From Spirochaetota bacterium (GTDB taxonomy: Bacteria > Spirochaetota > Spirochaetia > Treponematales > UBA12059): a stretch of DNA of 7,714 bases. Positions 1 through 5,321 of this stretch are shown in pieces. Positions within the stretch are counted from its first letter, which is position 1, and every line of letters starts with the position of its first letter. Under the pieces are notes generated by a model, which made no database searches, was not told where the DNA came from, and was given only the letters and a program-made list of their open reading frames with translations. The stretch is taken from positions 1-7,714 of the forward strand of contig JAKQNL010000054.1 in assembly GCA_029565815.1 (NCBI GenBank), read 5' to 3'. The position numbers and the translations under genes are program-made.

Positions 1-372
1 GACAGCCTGTTTTTGGTCGATGACTGCGAGCTTAGGCGCGAAGGCCTGTCCTATACCGTGGATACCCTTGCCTTGCTTGCGCACAGCGACGGCATCGAAG
101 GAAAACCCGCTCTCATTATAGGCGACGACCTGGCTAGCGGATTTCCGTCCTGGAGACAGCCGGAACGTATCCTGGAACAGGCAACGCTTATCGTGGCAAG
201 GCGCTCCGGCTTGCCCTATACCCTGAATCTGCCCCATGTACAGGCACATAACAGCCTGATACCCGTATCATCGAGCCTGGTTCGCTCGCGCATAGGCCAG
301 GGTGGCGCATGGAAGCGCCTTGTACCTGAAGGCGCGCGCGAGTACATCGAGGCACATCGCCTGTACCGCTAA
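1..372 (+). CDS. nadD: Nicotinate-nucleotide adenylyltransferase, C-terminal part (5' end outside window)
   Basis: NadD transfers AMP from ATP to nicotinate mononucleotide, giving deamido-NAD in the cytoplasm during NAD synthesis. The frame is open from base 1 and 123 residues are visible; the family is usually about 190-220 residues, so the N-terminal nucleotide-binding H-x-G-H part lies upstream. Visible family signatures are CELRREGLSYTVDTL, the IIGDDLASGFPSW segment followed by an ILEQATLIVARR strand, and the C-terminal PVSSSLVRSRI motif (the ISSTxIR equivalent that contacts ATP), then LVPEGAREYI. It is followed after 11 bp by yqeK, the common partner of nadD in Firmicutes and spirochaetes, so it probably heads or sits inside the operon that ends with rsfS. 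The protein assignment is firm; only the missing start limits it. Confidence 0.95.
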   Translation, partial: DSLFLVDDCELRREGLSYTVDTLALLAHSDGIEGKPALIIGDDLASGFPSWRQPERILEQATLIVARRSGLPYTLNLPHVQAHNSLIPVSSSLVRSRIGQGGAWKRLVPEGAREYIEAHRLYR

Positions 373-383
373 GGCACATAGTC

Positions 384-986
384 ATGACACTAACGGAAAG
401 CCTAGAGCAATTGAACGTACTCGCACAGGCCATGCTGAGCAAAAGCCGTCTGGAACACAGCCTGAGCGTTGCAGATACCGCGGCTATCATGTGTCAGCGC
501 ATGAAGCTGGATACGCTGACAGGCAGGGTTATCGCTATGGCCCATGACCTGTGCAAGGAACTGCCGCTTACTGAGCAGTTTGCCTTGGCCTCAGGCTGGG
601 ACATGGCAGACAGCCAAGAGGCCATTATGGATAGCCGTCTTGCCCACGGTCCTGCGGCTGCAACAATGCTGTCCGGGCGCGGCATACTGGTTCAGCCGGA
701 ACTTTTGGAAGCAGTTGCCTGGCATACGGTTGGGAAAATTGGTATGGGCATGTATGCACAGGTTTTGTATGCAGCGGACAAACTGGAACCGGGCAGGGGA
801 GCGTGGAGGGCGGACACGAGGGCTGCATGGCTTAGTGGCGCTTTTGACGGCCCCGACGGCATGCGCTTACTCATCGTTACGCTCATAGAAGACAATATAC
901 GCCACCTTCGGTCAAAGGGCCTGGACGTTGCGCCGTCTACGCTCATCCTGTACAATTCCATAACCGGAAAGAACAGCAAAGCATGA
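384..986 (+). CDS. yqeK: YqeK-type HD-domain hydrolase (probable symmetrical Ap4A hydrolase)
   Basis: The protein has 200 residues, close to the family length. HD-superfamily metal ligands are visible: H25 in LEHSLSVA, H54-D55 in AMAHDLCKEL, H88 in LAHGPAAA, H114 in AVAWHTVGK, and D132 in YAADKLEPGR. The last two segments are typical of YqeK rather than general HD phosphohydrolases. Members of this family have been shown to cut diadenosine tetraphosphate symmetrically to two ADP, using a two-metal centre; that function is assigned here by family. The start at 384 is the first ATG after the nadD stop and gives the expected N-terminus, although the upstream ribosome binding site is poor, which suggests coupling to nadD translation. 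The stop overlaps the next gene in an ATGA. There is no membrane segment, so it should be cytoplasmic. Confidence 0.93.
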   Translation: MTLTESLEQLNVLAQAMLSKSRLEHSLSVADTAAIMCQRMKLDTLTGRVIAMAHDLCKELPLTEQFALASGWDMADSQEAIMDSRLAHGPAAATMLSGRGILVQPELLEAVAWHTVGKIGMGMYAQVLYAADKLEPGRGAWRADTRAAWLSGAFDGPDGMRLLIVTLIEDNIRHLRSKGLDVAPSTLILYNSITGKNSKA

Positions 987-2182
987 ACAGGAAACTATTA
1001 GACAGGAACTCCATTTTCCTTATTCTTATCATCGCAGCTATCGCAATTACCGCGGTAGTCCTTGCGTTCGCCCTAAAGGTGGAACCCATACAGAAAGCGG
1101 TGGACGATAACCGGGTTATTACCCTTGCCCTTATCCTGGAGCGAAACGGAAAGCCGGCGGCAACGGAGATCATGCTGTACTATCCGGGCAACGCGCGTGC
1201 GGCTCTTTTGGACATACCCGCGGAAACCGGCCTTATCATCAAGTCGCTTAACCGCGTGGATCGTATCGACGCACTGTACGACAGGCAGGATCCATCCCGC
1301 TATCTGGATGAAATTGGCACGCTCACCGGGGCACAGGCGGAGTCGTACCTGGTCCTGGACATGGACGGGCTTGCGGATACCGTAGACCTATTGGATGGAT
1401 GCACGCTGTTCATACCCAATCGGGTTGCCTTGGTTGACGAATCCGGGCAGTCCCAGTACCTGCCATCTGGTTCGGTTACGCTGGACGGCTCAAAGATGGC
1501 CCTGTATGCAAGCTACGAGGATGCGGAGCGTCCGGAGACCGAGGCGGTTAACCGCCGCCAGACGGTGTTCCAGGCATTACTGCGGCGTATTGGGGAGCGC
1601 TCGGACTATGCTCTGGACAAAAGGGTATTCCCGTCCATGGCGCGCTCGTTTAGGACTAACCTGAACCACGAGTCCACAGAGCGCTTGTTCCGGGAGCTTG
1701 CTAGGCTCGATATGGACCGTTTGGTGCTGCAGTTCCTAACCGGAACCTACCGCCCGGTGGAAGGCATGAAGCTTTTGTTCCCGCACTACGACGGAGAACT
1801 GGTCCGGGATATCGTGAAGCAGACGCTCAACGCCCTAATAAACGCGGAATCCATCGCGGTTGCGGACAAGGTGTTTACGGTGGAAATCCTTAATGGAACC
1901 GCCACATCAAAACTGGCAAAAAACACCGCGGATATTTTTACTAGTTTTGGCTACGAGGTTATATCGGTGGGTAACGTGCAGAGTAGCGGCCCAACAGCTA
2001 GCTATGAACGTACCATCGTGCTGGATAGGTATGGGGACGCAACGGCTGCATCGACATTGGGCGCGGTTATACGCTGCACGCGTATTACTACCGAGCTGGC
2101 CGGATTTGTTTCGTCGTCTCCGGCCGATTTTGTCATTATTCTTGGTTCTGACTTTAATGGGAGGTACTGTGTCGATCGATAG
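983..2182 (+). CDS. Membrane-anchored LCP/LytR-like protein with LytR_C domain, catalytic residues apparently lost
   Basis: The 399-residue protein has a short basic N-terminus, one hydrophobic segment (about residues 11-32), a divergent LytR-CpsA-Psr (LCP) domain (about 45-285) and a C-terminal LytR_C-like domain (about 297-390) that starts FTVEILNGT and ends DFVIILGSD. This topology places the bulk outside the cytoplasmic membrane. LCP landmarks can be aligned: AATEIM (59-64) for the usual RSDTIM, DIPAET (77-82) for SIPRDT, RIDALY (94-99) for KINAAY, YLVLDMDGLADTVDLLDG (122-139), and LYASYED (174-180) for the Y-x-R-x-R segment. The arginines expected at these sites are replaced, so glycopolymer transfer to peptidoglycan is doubtful. 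A binding or envelope-structural role is possible, but this is inference. It overlaps yqeK by 4 bp and rsfS by 14 bp, so it lies inside a coupled operon. Confidence 0.85.
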   Translation: MNRKLLDRNSIFLILIIAAIAITAVVLAFALKVEPIQKAVDDNRVITLALILERNGKPAATEIMLYYPGNARAALLDIPAETGLIIKSLNRVDRIDALYDRQDPSRYLDEIGTLTGAQAESYLVLDMDGLADTVDLLDGCTLFIPNRVALVDESGQSQYLPSGSVTLDGSKMALYASYEDAERPETEAVNRRQTVFQALLRRIGERSDYALDKRVFPSMARSFRTNLNHESTERLFRELARLDMDRLVLQFLTGTYRPVEGMKLLFPHYDGELVRDIVKQTLNALINAESIAVADKVFTVEILNGTATSKLAKNTADIFTSFGYEVISVGNVQSSGPTASYERTIVLDRYGDATAASTLGAVIRCTRITTELAGFVSSSPADFVIILGSDFNGRYCVDR

Positions 2183-2543
2183 TATGGATAAAGCCCTGGC
2201 TTGCGCCCGGGTATTGGCCGAACATAACGGCGGCGATGTGGCGGTGCTGGATTTGCGTAAGCTTAACACCTGGACAGACTGGTTTGTCATAGCCACAGCA
2301 ACCAGTACCACCCACATGCGCGGTATGCTCAAATTCCTGGAAGAAAAGCTTGCGTCGCTCGAGGTAGAGCTGTCCCGCAGGCCCCGGCCGGCCGATGACG
2401 AGGAATGGTGCCTTTTGGATGCAGGCAACTGCGTGTTTCACCTGATGAGTTCCGGTGCACGCGAATTTTACGAGCTGGAAAAGTTGTGGTTTGAGGCGGA
2501 ACGGACGGATGTAAGCGCTCCGTCGGTAAAACCCGGGTTGTAA
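2169..2543 (+). CDS. rsfS: Ribosomal silencing factor RsfS (Iojap/RsfA family)
   Basis: RsfS binds ribosomal protein L14 on the large subunit and blocks 30S-50S joining, lowering translation during starvation. The 124-residue protein fits the family. Signatures are DVAVLDLRKLNTWTDWFVIATA (about residues 23-44, the D-hydrophobic-LR-L...TD-FVI pattern), TSTTHMRGM, DDEEWCLLDAGNCVFHLM, and AREFYELEKLW near the C-terminus. I chose GTG at 2169 because GGGAGG lies 4 bases upstream (2159-2164). An in-frame ATG at 2157 has no ribosome binding site, and ATG 2184 is 19 bases from it. The open frame extends upstream to 1860, but that part is antiphase to the LCP-like gene and is not RsfS-like. The overlap with the upstream stop suggests translational coupling. 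It is the last gene of the nadD operon, followed by a stem-loop. Confidence 0.93.
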   Translation: MSIDSMDKALACARVLAEHNGGDVAVLDLRKLNTWTDWFVIATATSTTHMRGMLKFLEEKLASLEVELSRRPRPADDEEWCLLDAGNCVFHLMSSGAREFYELEKLWFEAERTDVSAPSVKPGL

Positions 2544-2564
2544 GGAAGACCTCTAAAGAGAGAG

Positions 2565-2597
2565 CGGCCGCCGCGGTTGCATAAACCGGGGCGGCCG
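2565..2597. terminator. Stem-loop between convergent genes, possible bidirectional terminator
   Basis: Bases 2565-2578 pair with 2584-2597: 14 positions with one G-G mismatch (2573/2589), very GC-rich, around a 5-base loop GCATA. It lies 21 bp after the rsfS stop and 23 bp after the stop of the minus-strand acidic gene, exactly between two convergent genes. No T-run follows on the + strand. On the minus strand the flank is only moderately T-rich (TCTCTCTTTAG). So it may act as a transcription barrier or 3'-end stabiliser rather than a textbook Rho-independent terminator. Confidence 0.55.
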
Positions 2598-2620
2598 TAT
2601 GTCATTGCGCTGTAGCGGTA

Positions 2621-2938
2621 TTATTCGTCAAAGTCGTTGTAGTCGGAATCCTCGTCGTAGTCGTAGTCGTCGCTTTCTTCCTCGAACTCGTCTTCGTCTT
2701 CCTCAAAGTCGTCGTCTTCGTCTTCCTCAAAGTCGTCGTCTTCTTCCTCGAAGTCGTCATCTTCTTCTTCCGGAAAGTCCTCGAAGTCGTCTTCTTCCTC
2801 AAAATCGTCTTCGTAGTCGTCTTCGTAGTCGTCAAACAGCACCATGGGGACGGGAAATCCCGCAGTGCAGTCTGCGACGGGCATAAGCGCGAGCTCCGGT
2901 ACTATAGAATTGACAGCAGCGTCCTGAAACGGATCCAT
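2621..2938 (-). CDS. Small, extremely acidic protein with a Phe/Tyr-punctuated Asp/Glu tail, function unknown
   Basis: I do not recognise a family. The product has 105 residues with no Lys, Arg, His or Trp. Residues 1-35 (MDPFQDAAVNSIVPELALMP, then VADCTAGFPVPMVLF) are mostly hydrophobic and small residues. Residues 36-105 hold 53 Asp/Glu, 13 Phe/Tyr and four others. Aromatics fall at 63, 70, 78, 85 and 92, about every 7 residues in DDDFEEE-like units. The start at 2938 is chosen because GGGAGGA (2945-2951) sits 6 bases upstream; the longer frame to 3031 would run back through the promoter. A TTGACA promoter lies upstream. No signal peptide is convincing. Nucleic-acid mimicry, binding of basic or ribosomal proteins, or metal binding are possible, but none is shown. 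The gene separates two housekeeping blocks and runs against both. Confidence 0.78.
   Translation of the reverse strand: MDPFQDAAVNSIVPELALMPVADCTAGFPVPMVLFDDYEDDYEDDFEEEDDFEDFPEEEDDDFEEEDDDFEEDEDDDFEEDEDEFEEESDDYDYDEDSDYNDFDE
2624..2833 (-). repeat. GA-rich degenerate trinucleotide repeat encoding the acidic tail
   Basis: On the coding strand this stretch is almost entirely GAN codons (GAC, GAT, GAA, GAG) broken by TTT/TTC/TAC/TAT codons. On the + strand it reads as TC-rich units such as TCGTCTTCGTCTTCCTC, with near-identical blocks recurring around 2680-2760. Imperfect short tandem repeats like this can change length in multiples of three without breaking the frame, so the tail length may vary between strains. 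Assembly errors are also easier here. Confidence 0.75.
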
Positions 2939-2944
2939 GCCTGA

Positions 2945-2951
2945 TCCTCCC
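2945..2951 (-). promoter_or_regulatory. Strong ribosome binding site fixing the start of the acidic-protein gene
   Basis: The minus strand reads GGGAGGA, then TCAGGC (6 bases), then ATG at 2938. It is among the best Shine-Dalgarno matches in the window and decides between this start and the ATG at 3031, which has no comparable site. Confidence 0.75.
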
Positions 2952-2989
2952 TTTTTGATGGTACAGCTAGGCTCCCATCGTAGGGTGAA

Positions 2990-3018
2990 ATCTAAAAGAG
3001 ACATCGCAGGTCTGTCAA
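2990..3018 (-). promoter_or_regulatory. Sigma70-type promoter of the acidic-protein gene
   Basis: On the minus strand a perfect TTGACA (3018-3013) is followed by a 17-base spacer and TTAGAT (2995-2990), a 3/6 match to TATAAT. A transcript would begin near 2983 and carry a leader of about 45 bases ending in the strong GGGAGGA ribosome binding site. The -35 box and spacing are good but the -10 is weak. Confidence 0.5.
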
Positions 3019-3079
3019 CTGTTTTATGCATCTATTTTAGCTCATTCGACCACATCTGGCGCATTCCACAACTGGCACG

Positions 3080-3085
3080 TATACT
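3080..3085 (+). promoter_or_regulatory. Possible -10 box immediately before ispE
   Basis: TATACT is a 5/6 match to TATAAT and ends 6 bases before the ispE ATG at 3092. If used, transcription would begin at or next to the start codon and give a leaderless mRNA, consistent with no purine-rich ribosome binding site upstream of ispE. No good -35 box lies 16-18 bases upstream (TGGCGC is poor). An alternative is CTGTCA (3012-3017) with TATTTT (3033-3038), which has a short 15-base spacer. Confidence 0.35.
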
Positions 3086-3091
3086 GCTTGC

Positions 3092-4027
3092 ATGCTTTCC
3101 ACTGTCCAGCTTGATGCTCCTGCAAAAATCAACCTGCACCTGCGTGTCGGGCCCCCTCGGCCTGACGGTTTTCACAGTATTGCAAGCATTTTCCAAGCCA
3201 TAAGCCTGGCCGACCGCATACGGGTAAGCATCGATAGTAGCCAGACAGGCATAGAACTGCACTGCAATGCCGACTGCGCCCCGCAAGACAACACCATGTA
3301 CCGGGCAGCGAGCCTTTTTCTTGACGCCGCGCGCGCAAACGGTGTTTCGCCTTCCGGCATACGTATTGACGCAGAAAAACTCATTCCTGCAGGCGGCGGC
3401 TTAGGCGGCGGCTCTAGCGACGCAGCCGCGGTGCTTAAAGCCTTGGATATGCTCTTCCCGGCCACGGTTCCAGCCGGGCGGCTCCTGGAACTAGCGCTAC
3501 GGGTTGGTTCGGATGTTCCGTTTTTTTTGGGAAGCCCATGCCAGGCTGTACGGGGACGGGGGGAAATCCTTAACCCCATGGATGCCAGGGACGATTATTC
3601 GCTTGTGTTGGCCCATCCGGGCGTATCGGTGGCTACCAAAGACGCATACCGGGCGCTAGATGCAGCTCGCAGCGCTGTTGACTCCAGCGCCTACAGTGTC
3701 AGCACGAGGTCCTATGCGGATGAACGCTGGCTGGATGAAGATATACAAACGGCTATGGACGCATACCGCAAGCAAGAACCCGGCGCTTGGCAGTTTTGCA
3801 ACGACTTTTTTGGCCCGGTGTCGGCCATGCAGCTGAAAATAGCACAGCTTTATGCGCATATGGGCACACTGGATGCGGATTTTCTGTCCATGAGCGGATC
3901 CGGCAGCGTTCTGTATGCTATCTATCACGACGAGGATAAGGCCATCCGTGCGCTAGAAGCGCTCAAGCATGGCGGCATACAAGCCTGGCTTGCCTTTCCG
4001 CTTGCGCGCTTTCCCAAGCCGGTTTAG
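3092..4027 (+). CDS. ispE: 4-diphosphocytidyl-2-C-methyl-D-erythritol kinase
   Basis: IspE phosphorylates the 2-hydroxyl of CDP-methylerythritol with ATP, the fourth step of the MEP route to isoprenoid precursors, in the cytoplasm. The 311-residue protein is slightly longer than the usual 280-300. GHMP-kinase motifs are in order: [10 protein letters not shown] at 10-19 with the conserved K12, RPDGFHSI at 23-30, the glycine-rich phosphate loop [15 protein letters not shown] at 99-113, GSDVPFFL at 139-146 with catalytic D141, and MSGSGS at 267-272. All key residues are present. The start at 3092 gives the expected N-terminus (strand, then AKINL) but has no visible ribosome binding site. The gene is divergent from the acidic-protein gene and lies 40 bp upstream of spoVG, the order also seen, with insertions, in Bacillus. 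The window therefore belongs to an organism using the MEP pathway. Confidence 0.96.
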   Translation: MLSTVQLDAPAKINLHLRVGPPRPDGFHSIASIFQAISLADRIRVSIDSSQTGIELHCNADCAPQDNTMYRAASLFLDAARANGVSPSGIRIDAEKLIPAGGGLGGGSSDAAAVLKALDMLFPATVPAGRLLELALRVGSDVPFFLGSPCQAVRGRGEILNPMDARDDYSLVLAHPGVSVATKDAYRALDAARSAVDSSAYSVSTRSYADERWLDEDIQTAMDAYRKQEPGAWQFCNDFFGPVSAMQLKIAQLYAHMGTLDADFLSMSGSGSVLYAIYHDEDKAIRALEALKHGGIQAWLAFPLARFPKPV

Positions 4028-4067
4028 AATTATCCAGTCCAGAACGTCGGGCAAGGAGTGGCTCTGC

Positions 4068-4346
4068 ATGGAAATCACCGATATCCGCATCCGCAGGGTA
4101 AGCAGCGAGGGCAAACTCAAGGCATACGTCACGGTCACTTTTGACGAATGTTTTGTTATCCACAACGTGAAAATTATAGAGGGCAAAACCGGTGTTTTCA
4201 TCGCCATGCCCAGCCGTAAGACAAAGACCGGCGAATACAAGGATATTGCCCATCCCATCAGCCCGGAGTTCAGAACCAGGCTGCAGGACGCGGTTGTTGC
4301 CGCCTACGATAGCGGCGACAACTCCGGCGAAGACCATCCGGACTGA
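4068..4346 (+). CDS. spoVG: SpoVG family regulatory protein
   Basis: SpoVG is a small DNA/RNA-binding regulator, named from Bacillus sporulation but common in non-sporulating spirochaetes and staphylococci. The 92-residue product matches family length and pattern: [20 protein letters not shown] at the N-terminus, then [37 protein letters not shown] (about residues 44-63) and [11 protein letters not shown]. The basic [16 protein letters not shown] segment and the helix after it are the nucleic-acid-binding part in characterised members. ATG at 4068 is chosen because AAGGAG (4053-4058) lies 9 bases upstream; the frame continues up to 3969, but that part overlaps ispE and is not SpoVG-like. It probably shares a transcript with ispE (40-bp gap, no terminator seen). 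Its targets cannot be judged from here. Confidence 0.96.
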   Translation: MEITDIRIRRVSSEGKLKAYVTVTFDECFVIHNVKIIEGKTGVFIAMPSRKTKTGEYKDIAHPISPEFRTRLQDAVVAAYDSGDNSGEDHPD

Positions 4347-4377
4347 CAGACGCTTGTAAACCGCTTGAAGTACCCCC

Positions 4378-4407
4378 GTGACACGCTGCGATGTTTTGGT
4401 GTATAAC
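4378..4407 (+). promoter_or_regulatory. Promoter for tRNA-Gln (and possibly rplY)
   Basis: GTGACA (4378-4383, 5/6 to TTGACA) is followed by an 18-base spacer and TATAAC (4402-4407, 5/6 to TATAAT). Transcription would begin near 4414, leaving a short 5' leader before the tRNA at 4443. A second -10-like box, TATAAA (4421-4426), lies 13 bases further on, with only a weak TTGGTG 19 bases upstream, and could be an alternative start. No terminator separates the tRNA from rplY. Confidence 0.55.
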
Positions 4408-4442
4408 CTACGCGCCGTGCTATAAACAAAAGCATGGCTTTT

Positions 4443-4514
4443 TGGGACGTAGACAAGTGGTAAGTCAGCGGTTTTTGGTTCCGCCATTCGCAGGTTCGAA
4501 CCCTGCCGTCCCAG
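4443..4514 (+). tRNA. tRNA-Gln(UUG)
   Basis: A 72-base cloverleaf. The acceptor stem is TGGGACG (4443-4449) with CGTCCCA (4507-4513) and G73 at 4514. The D arm is GAC/GTC (4452-4454/4464-4466). The anticodon arm GCGGT/TCCGC surrounds the loop TTTTGGT, with anticodon TTG at 4475-4477. The T arm is GCAGG/CCTGC around TTCGAAC (4490-4506). The U1-A72 pair and G73 are typical tRNA-Gln identity features. The 3' CCA is not encoded, so a CCA-adding enzyme is needed. Oddities: position 31/39 is a T-T mismatch and position 37 is G where A is more usual. The tRNA is preceded by a promoter and followed 34 bp later by rplY. Confidence 0.93.
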
Positions 4515-4548
4515 CGCATATTACGCCCAGAGCGAGGAGAGTTTATCA

Positions 4549-5202
4549 ATGAGCCAGCATGTTTTGAACGCAACCGCAAGGCCTGTGACCAATAAAGGCG
4601 CTGTAAACGCCATGCGCCGCGAGGGCAAGATTCCCGCGGTTGTATACAACCGACACGGCAAGACCACCACCATAGCCCTGGACGGAACCGAATTCCGCAA
4701 AGGCACCGTTGGCGTTACCGAAAGTACCATTTTGGAGCTGAAAGTCGGCAATACCAGCATGCAGTGCATGATCAAAGACCGCCAGCTGGACTGGCTCAAG
4801 GGTCAGATCGTGCATGTGGACTTCTTTGAGGTGGAATCCGGCGTAGCCATGCGCGCAAAGGTATCCATCCACACGGTTGGAACGCCCGTTGGCGTCCGCG
4901 AAGGCGGTATTTTTGAAAACCCGGTCCACGAAGTGGAAGTCGAGTGTATGCCCAAGGATATGCCCGCTAAGTTCGAGATCGACGTTTCCGCTCTCAAGGT
5001 GAACCATTCCATACACGTTCGGGATATACCCTGTCCGGCCGGCGTTAAGATTCTGAGCGCAGCCGACCAGGTTGTCGCCCTCGTCAAGTATGCAAAAGCC
5101 GAGGTAGAAGCTCCGGCCGCCGAGGAAGCTCCTGTTGGCGCAGCAGCGGCAGCCCCCGCAGCAGGCGCTGCGGCACCGGCACCTGCTACTCCAGCAAAGT
5201 AA
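4549..5202 (+). CDS. rplY: 50S ribosomal protein L25, general-stress (Ctc) type
   Basis: L25 binds 5S rRNA in the large ribosomal subunit. The 217-residue protein is the long Ctc/TL5 form with two domains. The N-terminal 5S-binding L25 barrel (about 5-95) has ARPVTNKGAVNAMRREGKIP and VVYNRHGK, then DWLKGQIVHVDFFEV. The C-terminal TL5 domain (about 97-178) has PVGVREGGIFENPVHEVEVE and HVRDIPCPAGVKIL. Residues 180-217 form an Ala/Pro-rich tail (EAPAAEEAPVGAAAAAPAAG and on), a common low-complexity extension of this type. The start is supported by GAGGAG at 4534-4539, 9 bases upstream. It may be transcribed with the tRNA-Gln before it, and an intrinsic terminator follows. In Borrelia and Bacillus the next gene is normally pth, which is not here. 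Confidence 0.96.
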   Translation: MSQHVLNATARPVTNKGAVNAMRREGKIPAVVYNRHGKTTTIALDGTEFRKGTVGVTESTILELKVGNTSMQCMIKDRQLDWLKGQIVHVDFFEVESGVAMRAKVSIHTVGTPVGVREGGIFENPVHEVEVECMPKDMPAKFEIDVSALKVNHSIHVRDIPCPAGVKILSAADQVVALVKYAKAEVEAPAAEEAPVGAAAAAPAAGAAAPAPATPAK

Positions 5203-5225
5203 GGCGTTCCCGTTCTATACGGCAG

Positions 5226-5248
5226 GGCCGTCCCGCGGGGCGGCCTTT
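5226..5248 (+). terminator. Intrinsic terminator after rplY
   Basis: GGCCGTCC (5226-5233) pairs with GGGCGGCC (5238-5245), 8 bp with one G-U, around a CGCG loop, followed by TTT (5246-5248). It begins 23 bp after the rplY stop. The T-run is short, so termination may be partial and tilS may receive some read-through. Confidence 0.65.
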
Positions 5249-5321
5249 GCTATTGCATCCCAAAGCTTCGTAACACTAGATAGGCCCTGCGTCCTAGCGT
5301 TGCTACCGTCCCGGAGGACCC

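Noticed and set aside
1860..2168. N-terminal extension of the rsfS frame
   Set aside because: It lies out of phase inside the LCP-like gene and has no RsfS similarity; GTG 2169 has a matching ribosome binding site.
1907..2428. Minus-strand open frame of 173 codons opposite the LCP-like gene and rsfS
   Set aside because: Antisense to two supported genes; the Ser/Arg-rich product is typical of a shadow frame.
2640..2835. CRISPR-like or intergenic tandem array
   Set aside because: The repeats are three-base, in-frame and spacerless, which is coding low complexity rather than a CRISPR array.
2599..2886. Plus-strand Arg/Ser/Leu-rich open frame opposite the acidic gene
   Set aside because: It is the complement of the GAN repeat and has no ribosome binding site or promoter; the minus-strand frame has both.
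2939..3031. 31-residue N-terminal extension of the acidic protein to the ATG at 3031
   Set aside because: It would run through the predicted promoter and the strong ribosome binding site, both of which point to the ATG at 2938.
3969..4067. 33-residue N-terminal extension of SpoVG
   Set aside because: It overlaps the end of ispE out of frame; the canonical [10 protein letters not shown] start is at 4068 behind AAGGAG.
4351..4369. Short direct repeat CGCTTG around GTAAAC upstream of the tRNA promoter
   Set aside because: The 6-base repeat is within chance expectation and has no supporting structure.
3963..4487. Minus-strand open frame of 174 codons across spoVG and the tRNA
   Set aside because: It overlaps conserved spoVG and a tRNA gene on the other strand; the product has no recognisable features.
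5253..5282. Promoter for tilS (TTGCAT and TAGATA with an 18-base gap)
   Set aside because: The -10 match is only about half, which is too weak to call; tilS may depend on read-through or an unrecognised start.
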